Positions 17,070 to 25,664 of a stretch of DNA of 64,000 nt are shown here, in pieces. The stretch is from the NCBI RefSeq assembly GCF_001570405.1, contig NZ_BBYM01000018.1, positions 167,115 to 231,114 of the forward strand, given 5' to 3'. The position numbers and the translations under genes are program-made. Positions within the stretch are counted from its first letter, which is position 1. The number at the start of each line of letters is the position of its first letter. The DNA is from Microtetraspora niveoalba. Its GTDB lineage: Bacteria; Actinomycetota; Actinomycetes; Streptosporangiales; Streptosporangiaceae. The notes below the pieces were generated by a model. The model was not told the DNA's origin. It worked only from the letters and a program-made list of their open reading frames with translations, and searched no databases.

Positions 17070-19883
17070 ATGCGGCAAACTGGGGCAGTGGTGACAGAAG
17101 TGGAGATCTCGCCTCGGGAAGCCGAGGTGCTGGAACTGATCGGGGCCCATCTCAGCAACGCCGAGATCGCGGCACGGCTGTGTATCTCGGTGCGTACCGT
17201 GGAGAGTCACGTCTCCTCCCTGCTGCGCAAGCTGGAGGTGCCGGATCGGCGGGCGCTCGCCCAGCGCGCGCCCACGTCGGCCGGCGCCGCTCCGTCGCAT
17301 CCGGCACCGGTTCTGCCGGCCCCGCTGACCTCGTTCGTCGGCCGGGTGGACGAGCGGGCCGAGCTGACCGAGATGATCAAGGCGCACCGTCAGGTGACCG
17401 CGGTCGGTCCCGGCGGAGTGGGCAAGACCCGGCTGGCGTTGGCGGTGGCCGCGGAAGCGGCCGGCGCGTACTTCGACGGCGTGTGGTTCGTCGACCTGGT
17501 CCCCGTCACCGATCCGGACCTGGTCGCCACCGCGGTCGCCGGGTCGCTCGGCCTCGGTGAGCAGCCGGGCCGTGACATGACCGAGTCCGTGGTCGCCGCG
17601 CTGGCCGACCGTCATGCGCTGCTGGTGCTGGACAACTGCGAGCACGTGGTGGACGGGGTGGCGCTGCTTCTCGAGCGAGTGCTGGCGACGTGCCCGCGAG
17701 TGACGGTGCTGGCGACCAGCCGGGCACGGCTGATGGTGCCGTTCGAACGGGTGTATCCGGTCCCGCCGCTGTCGCTGCCCGTTGATGGTGAGTCGGACGC
17801 GGTCGCGTTGTTCATGGAGCGGGCGGCGGCGGTGGGCCGGTCGCTGGATCCCGCACTGCGCGACCAGATCGCCGCCATCTGTGAGCGGCTGGACGGGATG
17901 GCGCTGGCGATCGAGCTGGCCGCCGTCCGGTGTTCCACGCTCGGGCTGGACGGGATCACCGCCGCCCTGTCCCACCCGCTGCGGATGCTGACCGGCGGCT
18001 CCCGTGCCGATGAGCGGCACCGTTCGGTACGGGGGGCGCTGGACTGGAGCCACGCTTTGCTGGAGCCGGCCGACCGGGCGCTGCTGCGCCGGGTGGCGGT
18101 GTTCGTGGCGCCGTTCACCGCCGCGGCGGCGGCGGAGGTGGCCGGGAACGAGGAAGGCCTGGTCGCCGACGGCCTGGCCCGGCTGGCAGAGCAGAGCCTG
18201 CTGGTGGTGACGGCGTCCCCGGGTGGGACGGAGTACCGGGCGCTGGAGACCATCCGCCAGTACGGGGTGGAGCGGCTCGCCGAGGCCGGTGAGCTGGTCG
18301 ACGCTCGATCCCGCCACGTTCGCTGGTGCCTGTCCAAGGCGGCCGAGCTGGCGGTGGCACGGGAGGGCTGGCGGGCCCGGTTCGACGCCGTGGCGGACGA
18401 TCTGCGTGCGGCGCTGGCGTGGGCTGCCGACCGGCCGGAACAGCGCGCGGACGCGTACGATCTTGCCCGGCGCCTGGCGGAGCTGACCTTCACCCGTAAC
18501 CTGATCGGCGAGTCCCAGGGGCGCTATGAGCAGGCCGCCGCGCTCGCGAACGACCCCGCCGCCAGCGCGTCGATGCTCCGGCATGCCGCGGCCGTGGCCG
18601 GCTGCCGGATGCATGGTGATGACATGTACCGCCTCCGCCGCGCGGCCGCGGATGCCGCCCGCGGCTCCGGCGACACCGCCGGCGCCGCCGCCGACCTGGC
18701 GACCGCCGCCGCCAACGCCTACCGGTTCTCCGGCAAGTTCGTAGGGAAGCTGCCGCAGGAAGAGGCGATCGTGCTCATCACCCAGGCGCGGGAGCTGGCC
18801 GGCGACGACCCGGCCGCCCAGGCCGCGGTGGCAGTGGCCGAGGCCGGGCGGGCGCTCACCGAGATCGGTGCCGCGCAGGGCCTGGACGACAACGCGGTCC
18901 GGGTGACGATCGCACGCGCCGAGCGGGCGGTCGAACTCGCTCACCGCACGGGTGACCCGCTCGCCGAGTCCGCCGCGCTCGACACGCTCACCTGCGCCCA
19001 GAGCTGGGCCGGTGAAACGTTCGCCGCCGCCGGCACGGCCCGGCGCCGGATCACGCTGCTCTCGTCCACACCGGATACCCCGGAAGGTACACACGAGCTG
19101 ATCGAGGCGCTTGGCGAGACCACCGAGGCCAGCCTCGGCACCGGCGACCTTCCGGGTGCCCGCCGGTGGGCACGGCAGCTCGCGGATCACCCCTTGCTGG
19201 TGGAAGTCGGCCACCGTGCCGCGGGCTGGCTGCTTGTGGCCGACGCGCTGGCGGGCAACGTCGAGGAGGTGCTCACCGGCAGCGTCCGGTTCCTCGACGC
19301 CTGGCAGCGGGTGGGCAGCCCCGCCGGGTCCGTCCTCGGTCCGCCGGCGGCCGCGGTGGCGACGATCCACGGCCTACGCGACGACCAGGATGCCCGCCGC
19401 GAATGGAGCGCCGTCCTGAATCAGCTCGACCCCTCACCGGGGAATACCTACGGCTACGGGGCGATCTTCGACGCGATGCTTCTGCTCCACCGCGGGCAGG
19501 CACCGGAGGCGCTGGAGCGGCTGGCCCCCGAGCCCGGCGAGGTGTGGCAATGGGTCACCTGGATCTGGCTTCACTGGTACGTGGCGCTGCGCGCCGAAGC
19601 CGCCGTGCTCGCCGGGAGCTCCGATGCCGGCGACCATGTGTCCAAGGCTCGGACCGTCGTGGCCGGCAACCCGGTCGCCGGTGCCCTTGTGGAGCGGGCC
19701 CAGGCGCTGCTCGACAACGACCAGGAGCGGTTGCTCGCCACGGCAGATGCGTTCGACGCCGCCGGCTGCCGATATCAGTCGGCGCGGACTCTGGTGCTCG
19801 CCGGCGGCGACCACGCCGAGCGCGGCGCGGCCGCGCTGGCCGATCTCGGCTTCGCCCCGATGGCCCTGCCCCGACACCCATGA
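17070..19883 (+). CDS. Transcriptional regulator with N-terminal LuxR HTH, NB-ARC ATPase and TPR-like region
   Basis: About 937 residues. Unlike MalT/LAL regulators, the LuxR-type HTH is at the N-terminus: ISPREAEVLELIGAHLSNAE and CISVRTVESHVSSLLRKL (residues ~13-56). A STAND/NB-ARC ATPase follows, with P-loop GPGGVGKT (113-120), Walker B LLVLDNCEH (184-192) and ATSRARL. The C-terminal ~500 residues are alpha-helical repeats. These proteins are signal-gated DNA-binding switches. ATG 17070 sits immediately after GAGGGGG, too close for an ideal ribosome-binding site. GTG 17091 (GGGG five bases upstream) is an alternative. Divergent from the two VOC genes, 180 bases apart, so these are likely targets. 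Confidence 0.9.
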   Translation: MRQTGAVVTEVEISPREAEVLELIGAHLSNAEIAARLCISVRTVESHVSSLLRKLEVPDRRALAQRAPTSAGAAPSHPAPVLPAPLTSFVGRVDERAELTEMIKAHRQVTAVGPGGVGKTRLALAVAAEAAGAYFDGVWFVDLVPVTDPDLVATAVAGSLGLGEQPGRDMTESVVAALADRHALLVLDNCEHVVDGVALLLERVLATCPRVTVLATSRARLMVPFERVYPVPPLSLPVDGESDAVALFMERAAAVGRSLDPALRDQIAAICERLDGMALAIELAAVRCSTLGLDGITAALSHPLRMLTGGSRADERHRSVRGALDWSHALLEPADRALLRRVAVFVAPFTAAAAAEVAGNEEGLVADGLARLAEQSLLVVTASPGGTEYRALETIRQYGVERLAEAGELVDARSRHVRWCLSKAAELAVAREGWRARFDAVADDLRAALAWAADRPEQRADAYDLARRLAELTFTRNLIGESQGRYEQAAALANDPAASASMLRHAAAVAGCRMHGDDMYRLRRAAADAARGSGDTAGAAADLATAAANAYRFSGKFVGKLPQEEAIVLITQARELAGDDPAAQAAVAVAEAGRALTEIGAAQGLDDNAVRVTIARAERAVELAHRTGDPLAESAALDTLTCAQSWAGETFAAAGTARRRITLLSSTPDTPEGTHELIEALGETTEASLGTGDLPGARRWARQLADHPLLVEVGHRAAGWLLVADALAGNVEEVLTGSVRFLDAWQRVGSPAGSVLGPPAAAVATIHGLRDDQDARREWSAVLNQLDPSPGNTYGYGAIFDAMLLLHRGQAPEALERLAPEPGEVWQWVTWIWLHWYVALRAEAAVLAGSSDAGDHVSKARTVVAGNPVAGALVERAQALLDNDQERLLATADAFDAAGCRYQSARTLVLAGGDHAERGAAALADLGFAPMALPRHP

Positions 19884-19891
19884 CGAGCCCA

Positions 19892-19944
19892 GAGTGATAG
19901 TCGCCGAGCAGGATCCACCAGATCATCCCCAGCGACTATCACTC
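19892..19944. repeat. 13-bp perfect inverted repeat near a transposase remnant
   Basis: GAGTGATAGTCGC (19892-19904) is repeated as its exact reverse complement at 19932-19944, with 27 bases between. It begins 8 bases after the LuxR/NB-ARC stop. It may be that gene's terminator, or an insertion-sequence end left next to the transposase fragment. Confidence 0.75.
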
Positions 19945-19976
19945 GCCCGGTTGGCGTCGGTTGCGGCCGTGTGGTG

Positions 19977-20090
19977 TCAGGCGTACCCCGACACCGCCCC
20001 GGCATCGGTCTCGAAGTGCAGCGTGGAGACGTCGTACAGCGCCAGGCTGGCCGGACCCAGCCGGGCGTGCACCGCACGCAGCGGAGGAAA
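19977..20090 (-). pseudogene. Transposase remnant, IS1634-like
   Basis: The minus strand encodes VHARLGPASLALYDVSTLHF then ETDAG before a TGA. The LxLYDVTTLxFETD pattern is a conserved catalytic-core segment of IS1634-group (DDE) transposases. The normal continuation (GDGxRxPGxSKexR) is missing. Only ~35 residues can be followed, and no start codon or intact ends are seen. Decayed insertion. Confidence 0.7.
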
Positions 20091-20274
20091 GTCGAGCAAA
20101 CAGTGCGGATTGACGATTGATCAGGACATCGTGTGATCACTACGGTTGGCCCTTGTCGCCACTGATCGACAGGAAGCCCGCGTGGCATCTTCCTTCTCGC
20201 AACGAGGGGGATGCCAACCGCCACCGGCCGGTCTTCCTGCTTCACCGCCGATTGCCGGCCGAGGAGGTCTCCCC

Positions 20275-20943
20275 ATGAGGCACACGAAGAAGATCCTTGT
20301 CACCGCGCTGGCGGTCGGCGCGGCCCTCGCGGTCGCCATTCCCGCGGGCGCCGCGTCCGGCGCCCCGGCCGACCGGCCGCTGACCCGGTCGGAGCTCAAG
20401 AAGACCCTGCTGACCAGCAAGGACCTGGGCAAAGGCTGGGGGGTGCTCCGCGAGACACGTGAGCCCGTCGAACTCGCCGGCCTCGACGTGGACGACCACG
20501 CCTGCCTGTCCGCGGCCAGGAAGTTCGACGCCGCGTTCGACTCGCCGGGGCAGGGAGTGCTGATCCTCGGTCCGCTGTCCGGAACCGAGCGGGTTTATAC
20601 GGGTGGCTCCGCCGCACTCAAGCGGATGACCGCCGCGGCCCAGCGGGTCGCCGCCGCGTGCGACGGCGCGGGCGACACCCGCGACATGCTGAAGATCACC
20701 AGACGCTCGCCGGGCGCGCTGGGCGACGTCGCGCACGGTTTCGAGATACGCACCGAGAGGCCGCCGTACAACGGCGCGGACAACGTGCTCCTGCACGTCG
20801 GCTATGTGGTGGTCCGCTATCGCTCGGCGGTCGCCGTCATCGAGGGACTCGACGCCGACGGCAAGAGCCACTGGAACGACACCCTCAAGCTGGCGAGGAA
20901 GGCCGTGGCCAAGCTCAAGTCGGCCTATCCCAAGCGCGCCTGA
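20275..20943 (+). CDS. Secreted protein of unknown function, ~222 aa
   Basis: ATG 20275 has AGGAGG seven bases upstream. A clear signal peptide is present (RHTKKILVTALAVGAALAVA, cleavage after AGAASGA or nearby). The mature domain begins LTRSELKKTLLTSKDLGKGW, continues with DDHACLSAARKF and ends in a Lys-rich helix. This pattern resembles the extracellular sensor-like (PknH_C-type or lipoprotein-like) domains of actinobacterial secreted proteins, though there is no lipobox. Two cysteines (DDHAC and AAACDG) could form a disulfide. Function unknown. Confidence 0.8.
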   Translation: MRHTKKILVTALAVGAALAVAIPAGAASGAPADRPLTRSELKKTLLTSKDLGKGWGVLRETREPVELAGLDVDDHACLSAARKFDAAFDSPGQGVLILGPLSGTERVYTGGSAALKRMTAAAQRVAAACDGAGDTRDMLKITRRSPGALGDVAHGFEIRTERPPYNGADNVLLHVGYVVVRYRSAVAVIEGLDADGKSHWNDTLKLARKAVAKLKSAYPKRA

Positions 20944-20976
20944 CCGGCGGCCGCGCGCGGCCACTCCAGACGAAGG

Positions 20977-21020
20977 GGATCCGACCGCGACAACCCGTGG
21001 TTCCGCGTCCGGTCGGATCC
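20977..21020. terminator. Bidirectional terminator hairpin
   Basis: GGATCCGACCG (20977-20987) and CGGTCGGATCC (21010-21020) form an 11-bp perfect stem between two convergent genes (stops at 20943 and 21066). Confidence 0.7.
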
Positions 21021-21065
21021 GGGACGCGGGTGGCGGTGACGCGTGATCGAGCCTCCCGGCGGGCC

Positions 21066-21836
21066 CTACGAGGGACGGGTCCGGAGCGAGCGAGAGGGAT
21101 CCGCCGCCTCCACACCACGTAGCTGCGCGGCGATCGCCCGGGTCTCCGGCGACGCGTCGGCGGGCGGGTGGTGGATCCACCAGCCCGGCCCCCACCTGAG
21201 CACCTTGCCGTAAAGGGTGAGGACGAGGCCGCTCTCGAAGTCGTCGGCGGGGACACGGACGTCGCGCACCAGGGGATCGTCGCCGACCGTAGACGCGTAA
21301 CGCCCTTCTCCGGGAACGTACGCGGAGGGGGTCTCGGAGAAGCAGTCGAAGAACACCCACCCGGCCGAGTCCGCCGAGGCGTAGCACAGCACCCGTTTTC
21401 CGACGACCAGGCTCGGCGTCCCGTAGGCCTCCTCGACCTCGCCGGGCCGCACGTCCCGCCCGTCGAACCGGTCCCGCACCCCGCCGATCAGCTCGCGCCA
21501 CTCCCGCGCGTCCAGTGTCCGATCGACCGCCAGATAGCCGAGCCGGTGGAATCGCTCGGCGTAGACGGACGCGACCTCGTCCACGCAGCGGTTCTCGTCC
21601 CCGAAGAGAGCGGCGAACGGTCCGTACACGCCCAACTTGCCGTACCGGGACAGGTCCTCTCTGACGTCCTCCCACTCCTGGTCACGCTCGTCGAGGAAGC
21701 AGAGGTTCTGGAGGAGCGTGCCGGCGGCGGTCCCCATCTCGCGCCCGCTCCCGGCATACATGCCGGGCCTGGTCACCACATGTCGCACCTCGTCCAGCCA
21801 TCGCCGCCGGAGATCATGAACGGTCCGCACCCGCAC
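21066..21836 (-). CDS. Hypothetical cytoplasmic protein, ~256 aa
   Basis: Start GTG 21836. The protein opens VRVRTVHDLRRRWLDEVRHV then VTRPGMYAGSG, and has GTLLQNLCFLDERDQEWEDV and a Trp-rich C-terminal WGPGWWIHHPPA. There is no signal peptide, no membrane segment and no catalytic motif I can name. The length and opening are consistent with conserved hypothetical proteins of actinobacteria. It converges on the secreted-protein gene. Confidence 0.75.
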   Translation of the reverse strand: MRVRTVHDLRRRWLDEVRHVVTRPGMYAGSGREMGTAAGTLLQNLCFLDERDQEWEDVREDLSRYGKLGVYGPFAALFGDENRCVDEVASVYAERFHRLGYLAVDRTLDAREWRELIGGVRDRFDGRDVRPGEVEEAYGTPSLVVGKRVLCYASADSAGWVFFDCFSETPSAYVPGEGRYASTVGDDPLVRDVRVPADDFESGLVLTLYGKVLRWGPGWWIHHPPADASPETRAIAAQLRGVEAADPSRSLRTRPS

Positions 21837-21985
21837 ATCCTAACGATCAAGCTCGACGGCCACTTCGTCCGGAGGGAAATCCGGTTGTAGGCGGGCGTTC
21901 CGGGCGGTTGCATGAGGTGATCGACTCGAATCGACGCGACTCAACGCGGCTCGCCCCGGCTCGACGCGGATGAATCGGATGAATC

Positions 21986-22000
21986 GGATGAATTCATTCC
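21986..22000. promoter_or_regulatory. GGATGAATTCATTCC operator-like palindrome upstream of the enolase-family gene
   Basis: GGATGAATTCATTCC is palindromic around AATT, with one mismatch. It matches sites in front of the GntR-type regulator (~35.2 kb) and the GH18-like gene (~37.7 kb). It lies about 85 bases before the enolase-family start, in a sharply AT-rich patch. Confidence 0.7.
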
Positions 22001-22002
22001 GC

Positions 22003-22016
22003 TAATTCGCGAATTA
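22003..22016. promoter_or_regulatory. Perfect 14-bp palindrome TAATTCGCGAATTA
   Basis: It immediately follows the AATTCATTCC site, in the same promoter region. It could be part of a compound operator or a second regulator's site. Confidence 0.55.
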
Positions 22017-22058
22017 TTTCCAACATGCTAGATTCGGGACAATAAGGCGAAGAAATAA

Positions 22059-22072
22059 GAATGAATTCATCC
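22059..22072. promoter_or_regulatory. Second operator-like site GAATGAATTCATCC
   Basis: GAATGAATTCATCC lies 12 bases before the preferred enolase-family start (and overlaps an alternative ATG at 22061). A repressor bound here would block initiation. Same motif as at 21986-22000. Confidence 0.65.
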
Positions 22073-22084
22073 GACGGGAGAAAC

Positions 22085-23230
22085 ATGGAGTCGCTGGTCG
22101 TCGAGCGGGTCGAGACGTTCGTCGTGGAATTGCCCTCCATCAGGTCGTTCAGCATTTCCGGAGGGAGCGTCACCACGGCGGGGAAGCCCGCGGAGCGGGT
22201 CCTCGTCAAGGTGACGGCCGGGGGCCTGACCGGATGGGGCGAGGCGACCCCGACGCCCTCCTGGACGTACGAGACGGTGGAGTCGATCTCGACGACGATC
22301 CACCGCTATCTGGCTCCGGCGCTGATCGGGCGTCCGGCGTGGGATCTGGACGGCGCCTGCGCGGCCTACGAGAAGGTGATCAACCGGGGACTGACGATCG
22401 GCTCCCCCATCGCCAAGTCGGCGCTCGACATCGCCCTGCACGACCTGCTCGGCCGCGCCCTCGGGGTCCCCCTCGGCGTGCTCTGGGGCCAGCGCCGCCT
22501 CGACCGGATCAGGCTCGGCTGGATCGTGGCCGGGCAGACCCCCGACGAGGTACGGCAGGCGGTCGAGGAGGGGCGGGCCGAGGGCTACCACGCGTACAAG
22601 GTGAAGGTGGGCCTGCACGACGAGGCGACGGACGTCTCAGTCGTGGCGGCGGTCCGCGAGGCGGCGCCGGACGCGCCCATCTGGGTGGACGCGAACCAGG
22701 CCTACACCGTGGACGGCGCCCTGCGCATGGCGCGCAGGCTCGCCGAGTTCGACGTGTCGGCGTTCGAGCAGCCGCTGCCCGCCAACGACATCACCGGGTT
22801 GCGCAGGCTGCGCGACCGCAGCCCGCTGCCGGTGGCGCTGGACGAGAGCCTGCGCCACCCGTCCGACCTGGCCACGTTCGTGAAGCTCGACGCGGTGGAC
22901 ATCGCCATCGCCAAGGTGCAGCGGTCGGGCGGGCTCACGCTCTCGCGCCGGTTGTGCCAGCTCGCCGAGGACGCTGGGCTGCGCATCATGGGGTCGGGGC
23001 TGACCGACACCGATCTCGGGTTCGCCGCCTCGCTGCACCTGTTCGCCGCGTTCGGCGTGGACACCCCCGTCGATCTGAACGGGCGGCAGTTCGTCCACTC
23101 GGCGTACGTCGGGGGGAGCACGGTGAAGGTGGTCGACGGCACCGCTCTGGTGCCGACGGGTCCGGGCCTCGGCGTCGAGGTGGACGAGGACGCGGTGCGC
23201 GCCCTCACCTCGGCGCACTGGAGCGTCTGA
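22085..23230 (+). CDS. Enolase-superfamily enzyme, muconate-lactonizing (MLE) subgroup
   Basis: 381 residues from ATG 22085, with GGGAG closely upstream. The superfamily is recognisable by the acid/base lysine motif YKVKVG (residues ~171-176), metal ligands in WVDANQAY (Asp202), SAFEQPL (Glu228) and VALDESL (Asp253), and the second-side lysine in AIAKVQRSGG (~277). KxK plus a second Lys places it in the MLE subgroup (cycloisomerase, racemase or epimerase, OSBS-like), not the His-Asp sugar-acid dehydratases. The true substrate is open. Two copies of the motif shared with the sugar operon's regulator precede it, suggesting it belongs to that regulon. Confidence 0.9.
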   Translation: MESLVVERVETFVVELPSIRSFSISGGSVTTAGKPAERVLVKVTAGGLTGWGEATPTPSWTYETVESISTTIHRYLAPALIGRPAWDLDGACAAYEKVINRGLTIGSPIAKSALDIALHDLLGRALGVPLGVLWGQRRLDRIRLGWIVAGQTPDEVRQAVEEGRAEGYHAYKVKVGLHDEATDVSVVAAVREAAPDAPIWVDANQAYTVDGALRMARRLAEFDVSAFEQPLPANDITGLRRLRDRSPLPVALDESLRHPSDLATFVKLDAVDIAIAKVQRSGGLTLSRRLCQLAEDAGLRIMGSGLTDTDLGFAASLHLFAAFGVDTPVDLNGRQFVHSAYVGGSTVKVVDGTALVPTGPGLGVEVDEDAVRALTSAHWSV

Positions 23231-23280
23231 CCGGGAGCGGTTCGGGGCCGGGCCGGCGGGTCGGCGTCTCCGGGGCGGGT

Positions 23281-24300
23281 TCAGCCGGCGGGCGGAGTGC
23301 CGCCCGCCCCGGACACGGGCGTCTCGCCGGCACCACCGCCCGCCAGCAGGGCCTCGGCCGTCGCCGTACGGGCGTAGAGGATGTAGCGCCCGGTGCGGTG
23401 CGCGGTGCACAAACCGGCGTCGCGCAACGCGGTGAGGTGCTGGTTGACGCCGGGCTCGGAGAGCCCGACGCGCAGGGCCAGGTCGCGTGTCGAGGCGGGC
23501 TGGTCCAGCTCGGCCAGCAGGCGTGCCCGCGTCCTGCCGAGCACGGCGGCCAACGCCCGCGGCGGGTCCAGCCCGCGGCGCTCCCAGAGCGTGCCGATGC
23601 CGCGCGGCGGGTAGCGGACCGTGGGCTGGTACGGCGGGGTCGTGACGGAGAAGACCCGCGGCCAGGCGAACACGCAGGGCACGAGCAACAGCCCGAGACC
23701 GCGCAGTGAACGGGTCCCCGACACGTAGCGGTGCTCCATGCGCAGCGTGCCGTCGTGCCAGGTCACGCTCTGGTCGAGGTCGGTCAGCATGCGCTGCGCG
23801 CCGCCCTCGGCCAGGAGCTTGGCGCGGTAGAGGATCTCCCCTTCGAGCAGGGACCTGATCCTGGGCCAGTACGGGGCCATGGCCGCCGCCCAGTAGTCCT
23901 CCACCTCCCGCGCCAGGCGTTCCAGGCCCTTGGCGGGGTCGGCGTAGAGGGCCTCGACGCGCTTGGTGCGAGGGGGCGCGGCGACCTCCAGATCGGTGCG
24001 GACCCGGTCCGCCGCGGCCCGCATCGTGGCCAGCTCCAGTTCCAGGTCGGGGATGGAGGTGGCGGGCGGGGTGCAGGTGAAGCCGGCGATCGAGATCGTG
24101 GGGACCGGCACGAGGTCCGACAGGAGGCGCCAGTCCACGTCGGCCAGGCGCCGCCGCACCTGCTCCGCCCAGGGCCGGAGAAGCGGGTGGGCCGAGGGGT
24201 TCTTCACGACGCGGACGCTCGCGACGACCTCGCCCAGCGGGGAGACGGCGAAGCGGAGGTTGGCGATGTCGCGGGTGGTGAACGTCAGCTCCAGCGTCAT
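23281..24300 (-). CDS. ArsR-like winged-helix regulator with DUF5937-type N-terminal domain
   Basis: 339 residues from ATG 24300 (a GTG at 24315 is also possible). The N-terminal ~240 residues (LELTFTTRDIANLRFAVSPL, then HPLLRPW) match the DUF5937 module of actinobacterial regulators. The C-terminus is an ArsR winged helix (LDQPASTRDLALRVGLSEPG, VNQHLTALRDAGL). It is divergent from an MFS exporter, with 59 bases between starts, and probably represses it. It interrupts the surrounding sugar locus. Confidence 0.88.
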   Translation of the reverse strand: MTLELTFTTRDIANLRFAVSPLGEVVASVRVVKNPSAHPLLRPWAEQVRRRLADVDWRLLSDLVPVPTISIAGFTCTPPATSIPDLELELATMRAAADRVRTDLEVAAPPRTKRVEALYADPAKGLERLAREVEDYWAAAMAPYWPRIRSLLEGEILYRAKLLAEGGAQRMLTDLDQSVTWHDGTLRMEHRYVSGTRSLRGLGLLLVPCVFAWPRVFSVTTPPYQPTVRYPPRGIGTLWERRGLDPPRALAAVLGRTRARLLAELDQPASTRDLALRVGLSEPGVNQHLTALRDAGLCTAHRTGRYILYARTATAEALLAGGGAGETPVSGAGGTPPAG

Positions 24301-24359
24301 GGATTCGCGCCCCACTTAATCGATGGCCCTTCCGGGGGACATATCAGCATCGTTGCGGC

Positions 24360-25586
24360 ATGACGGCAACCCAGGCGGAGACTCCCCTGCTGCGGCTTCC
24401 CGGCTTCCGCAACCTCTACGTCGCGGGCGCGATCAGCCAGGCGGGCAGCCAGATCAGCTACGTGGCGCTGCCCCTGCTCGCGGTCACCGCGCTGAGCGCG
24501 GGCCCCGCCGAGGTCGGCCTGCTGAGCGCGCTGAGCACGCTCACGGTGCTGGTCCTCGGACTGCCAGCCGGCGCCTGGGTGGACCGGGTCAGGCGGCGTC
24601 CCGTGATGCTGGCCACCGACCTGGCACGGGCGCTCGTCCTGTTGTCCGTGCCGGTCGCCTGGTGGGCGGGATGGTTGTCCATGGCGCAGCTCTATCTGGT
24701 GGCCGTGCTGGTCGGCGCGGGAACGCTGCTGTTCGACGTGGCCTCGCTCAGCCTCGTGCCGGGCATCGTCGGGCGGGACCGGCTGACGTCGGCCAACTCG
24801 CTGCTCGTCGGCACGAACGCGGGCATGGACGTCGCGGGGCGCGGCCTGGCGGGTGTGCTGGTGCAGGCGGCGGGAGCGCCTGCGGCCATCCTGCTCGACG
24901 CGCTCAGCTACCTGTGGTCGGTCGCCTGGCTGCGCCGCGTCCGGGAGCCGGTCCAGGCGGCGCCCGGCACGCCGCGCCCGCCCGTCGCGCGGCAGATCTC
25001 GGCCGGCGTGCGCTTCGTGTTCGGCAGTCCCGTGCTCACCGCGGCCCTGGTGCAGGGCTCGATGGCCAACCTGGCGTTCCCGCTCTGCTCGGTCCTGCTG
25101 CCCGTACTCATCGTGGATCTGCTCGGGCTGCCCGAGTGGGTGGTCGGGGCCTACCTGGCGGCCGGTGGCCTCGGCGTGCTCGCGGGGTCGTCCACCGCGC
25201 ACCTGATCGGCCGTCGCCTCGGCACCGGTCGGGCCGTGTGGGTGGTCGCTCTGGTCACCTCGCCGCCGGCGTTCGTGGTCCCGTTCCTCGACCGCGGGCC
25301 GTTGTTGTGGGCGGCGACCGCGGCGTGGTTCGCGCTGATGTTCAGGGTCGGGATCAACAACGTGCTGCTCGTCAGCCTGAGGCAGCGGGTCACGCCCGAC
25401 GACATGCTCGGCCGGATGACGGCGACGATGCGCCTGCTCCTGATGGGCGCGCTCGGACTCGGCGGGCTGCTCGCCGGAGTGCTCGGGGAGCTGTGGGGGG
25501 TGCGGGCGCCGATGTGGCTGGGCGCGCTGATCCTCGCGGTGAGCTGGGTGCCGATCCTCTTCTCGCCGCTGCGCCGCGAGCCGTGA
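24360..25586 (+). CDS. MFS exporter (MFS_3 / macrolide-efflux type)
   Basis: 408 residues, about twelve transmembrane segments. The opening FRNLYVAGAISQAGSQISYV and the signature GLPAGAWVDRVRRRPVMLAT are typical of MFS_3 drug exporters. It is divergent from the ArsR-like regulator and convergent with the sugar operon's last gene, from which a strong hairpin separates it. Probably exports a small toxic compound; substrate not inferable. Confidence 0.9.
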   Translation: MTATQAETPLLRLPGFRNLYVAGAISQAGSQISYVALPLLAVTALSAGPAEVGLLSALSTLTVLVLGLPAGAWVDRVRRRPVMLATDLARALVLLSVPVAWWAGWLSMAQLYLVAVLVGAGTLLFDVASLSLVPGIVGRDRLTSANSLLVGTNAGMDVAGRGLAGVLVQAAGAPAAILLDALSYLWSVAWLRRVREPVQAAPGTPRPPVARQISAGVRFVFGSPVLTAALVQGSMANLAFPLCSVLLPVLIVDLLGLPEWVVGAYLAAGGLGVLAGSSTAHLIGRRLGTGRAVWVVALVTSPPAFVVPFLDRGPLLWAATAAWFALMFRVGINNVLLVSLRQRVTPDDMLGRMTATMRLLLMGALGLGGLLAGVLGELWGVRAPMWLGALILAVSWVPILFSPLRREP

Positions 25587-25602
25587 GCGCTCATTCCCGC
25601 CA

Positions 25603-25641
25603 CCGGCCCGGGGCCGGGACGACGGTCCCGTCCCGGGCCGG
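25603..25641. terminator. Bidirectional terminator between convergent genes
   Basis: CCGGCCCGGG (25603-25612) pairs with CCCGGGCCGG (25632-25641). Inside, GGGAC pairs with GTCCC around a GACG-type loop. It sits between the MFS stop (25586) and the operon's final stop (25665). Confidence 0.75.
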
Positions 25642-25664
25642 ACGTACGGCGCGGTCCCCGGCGG

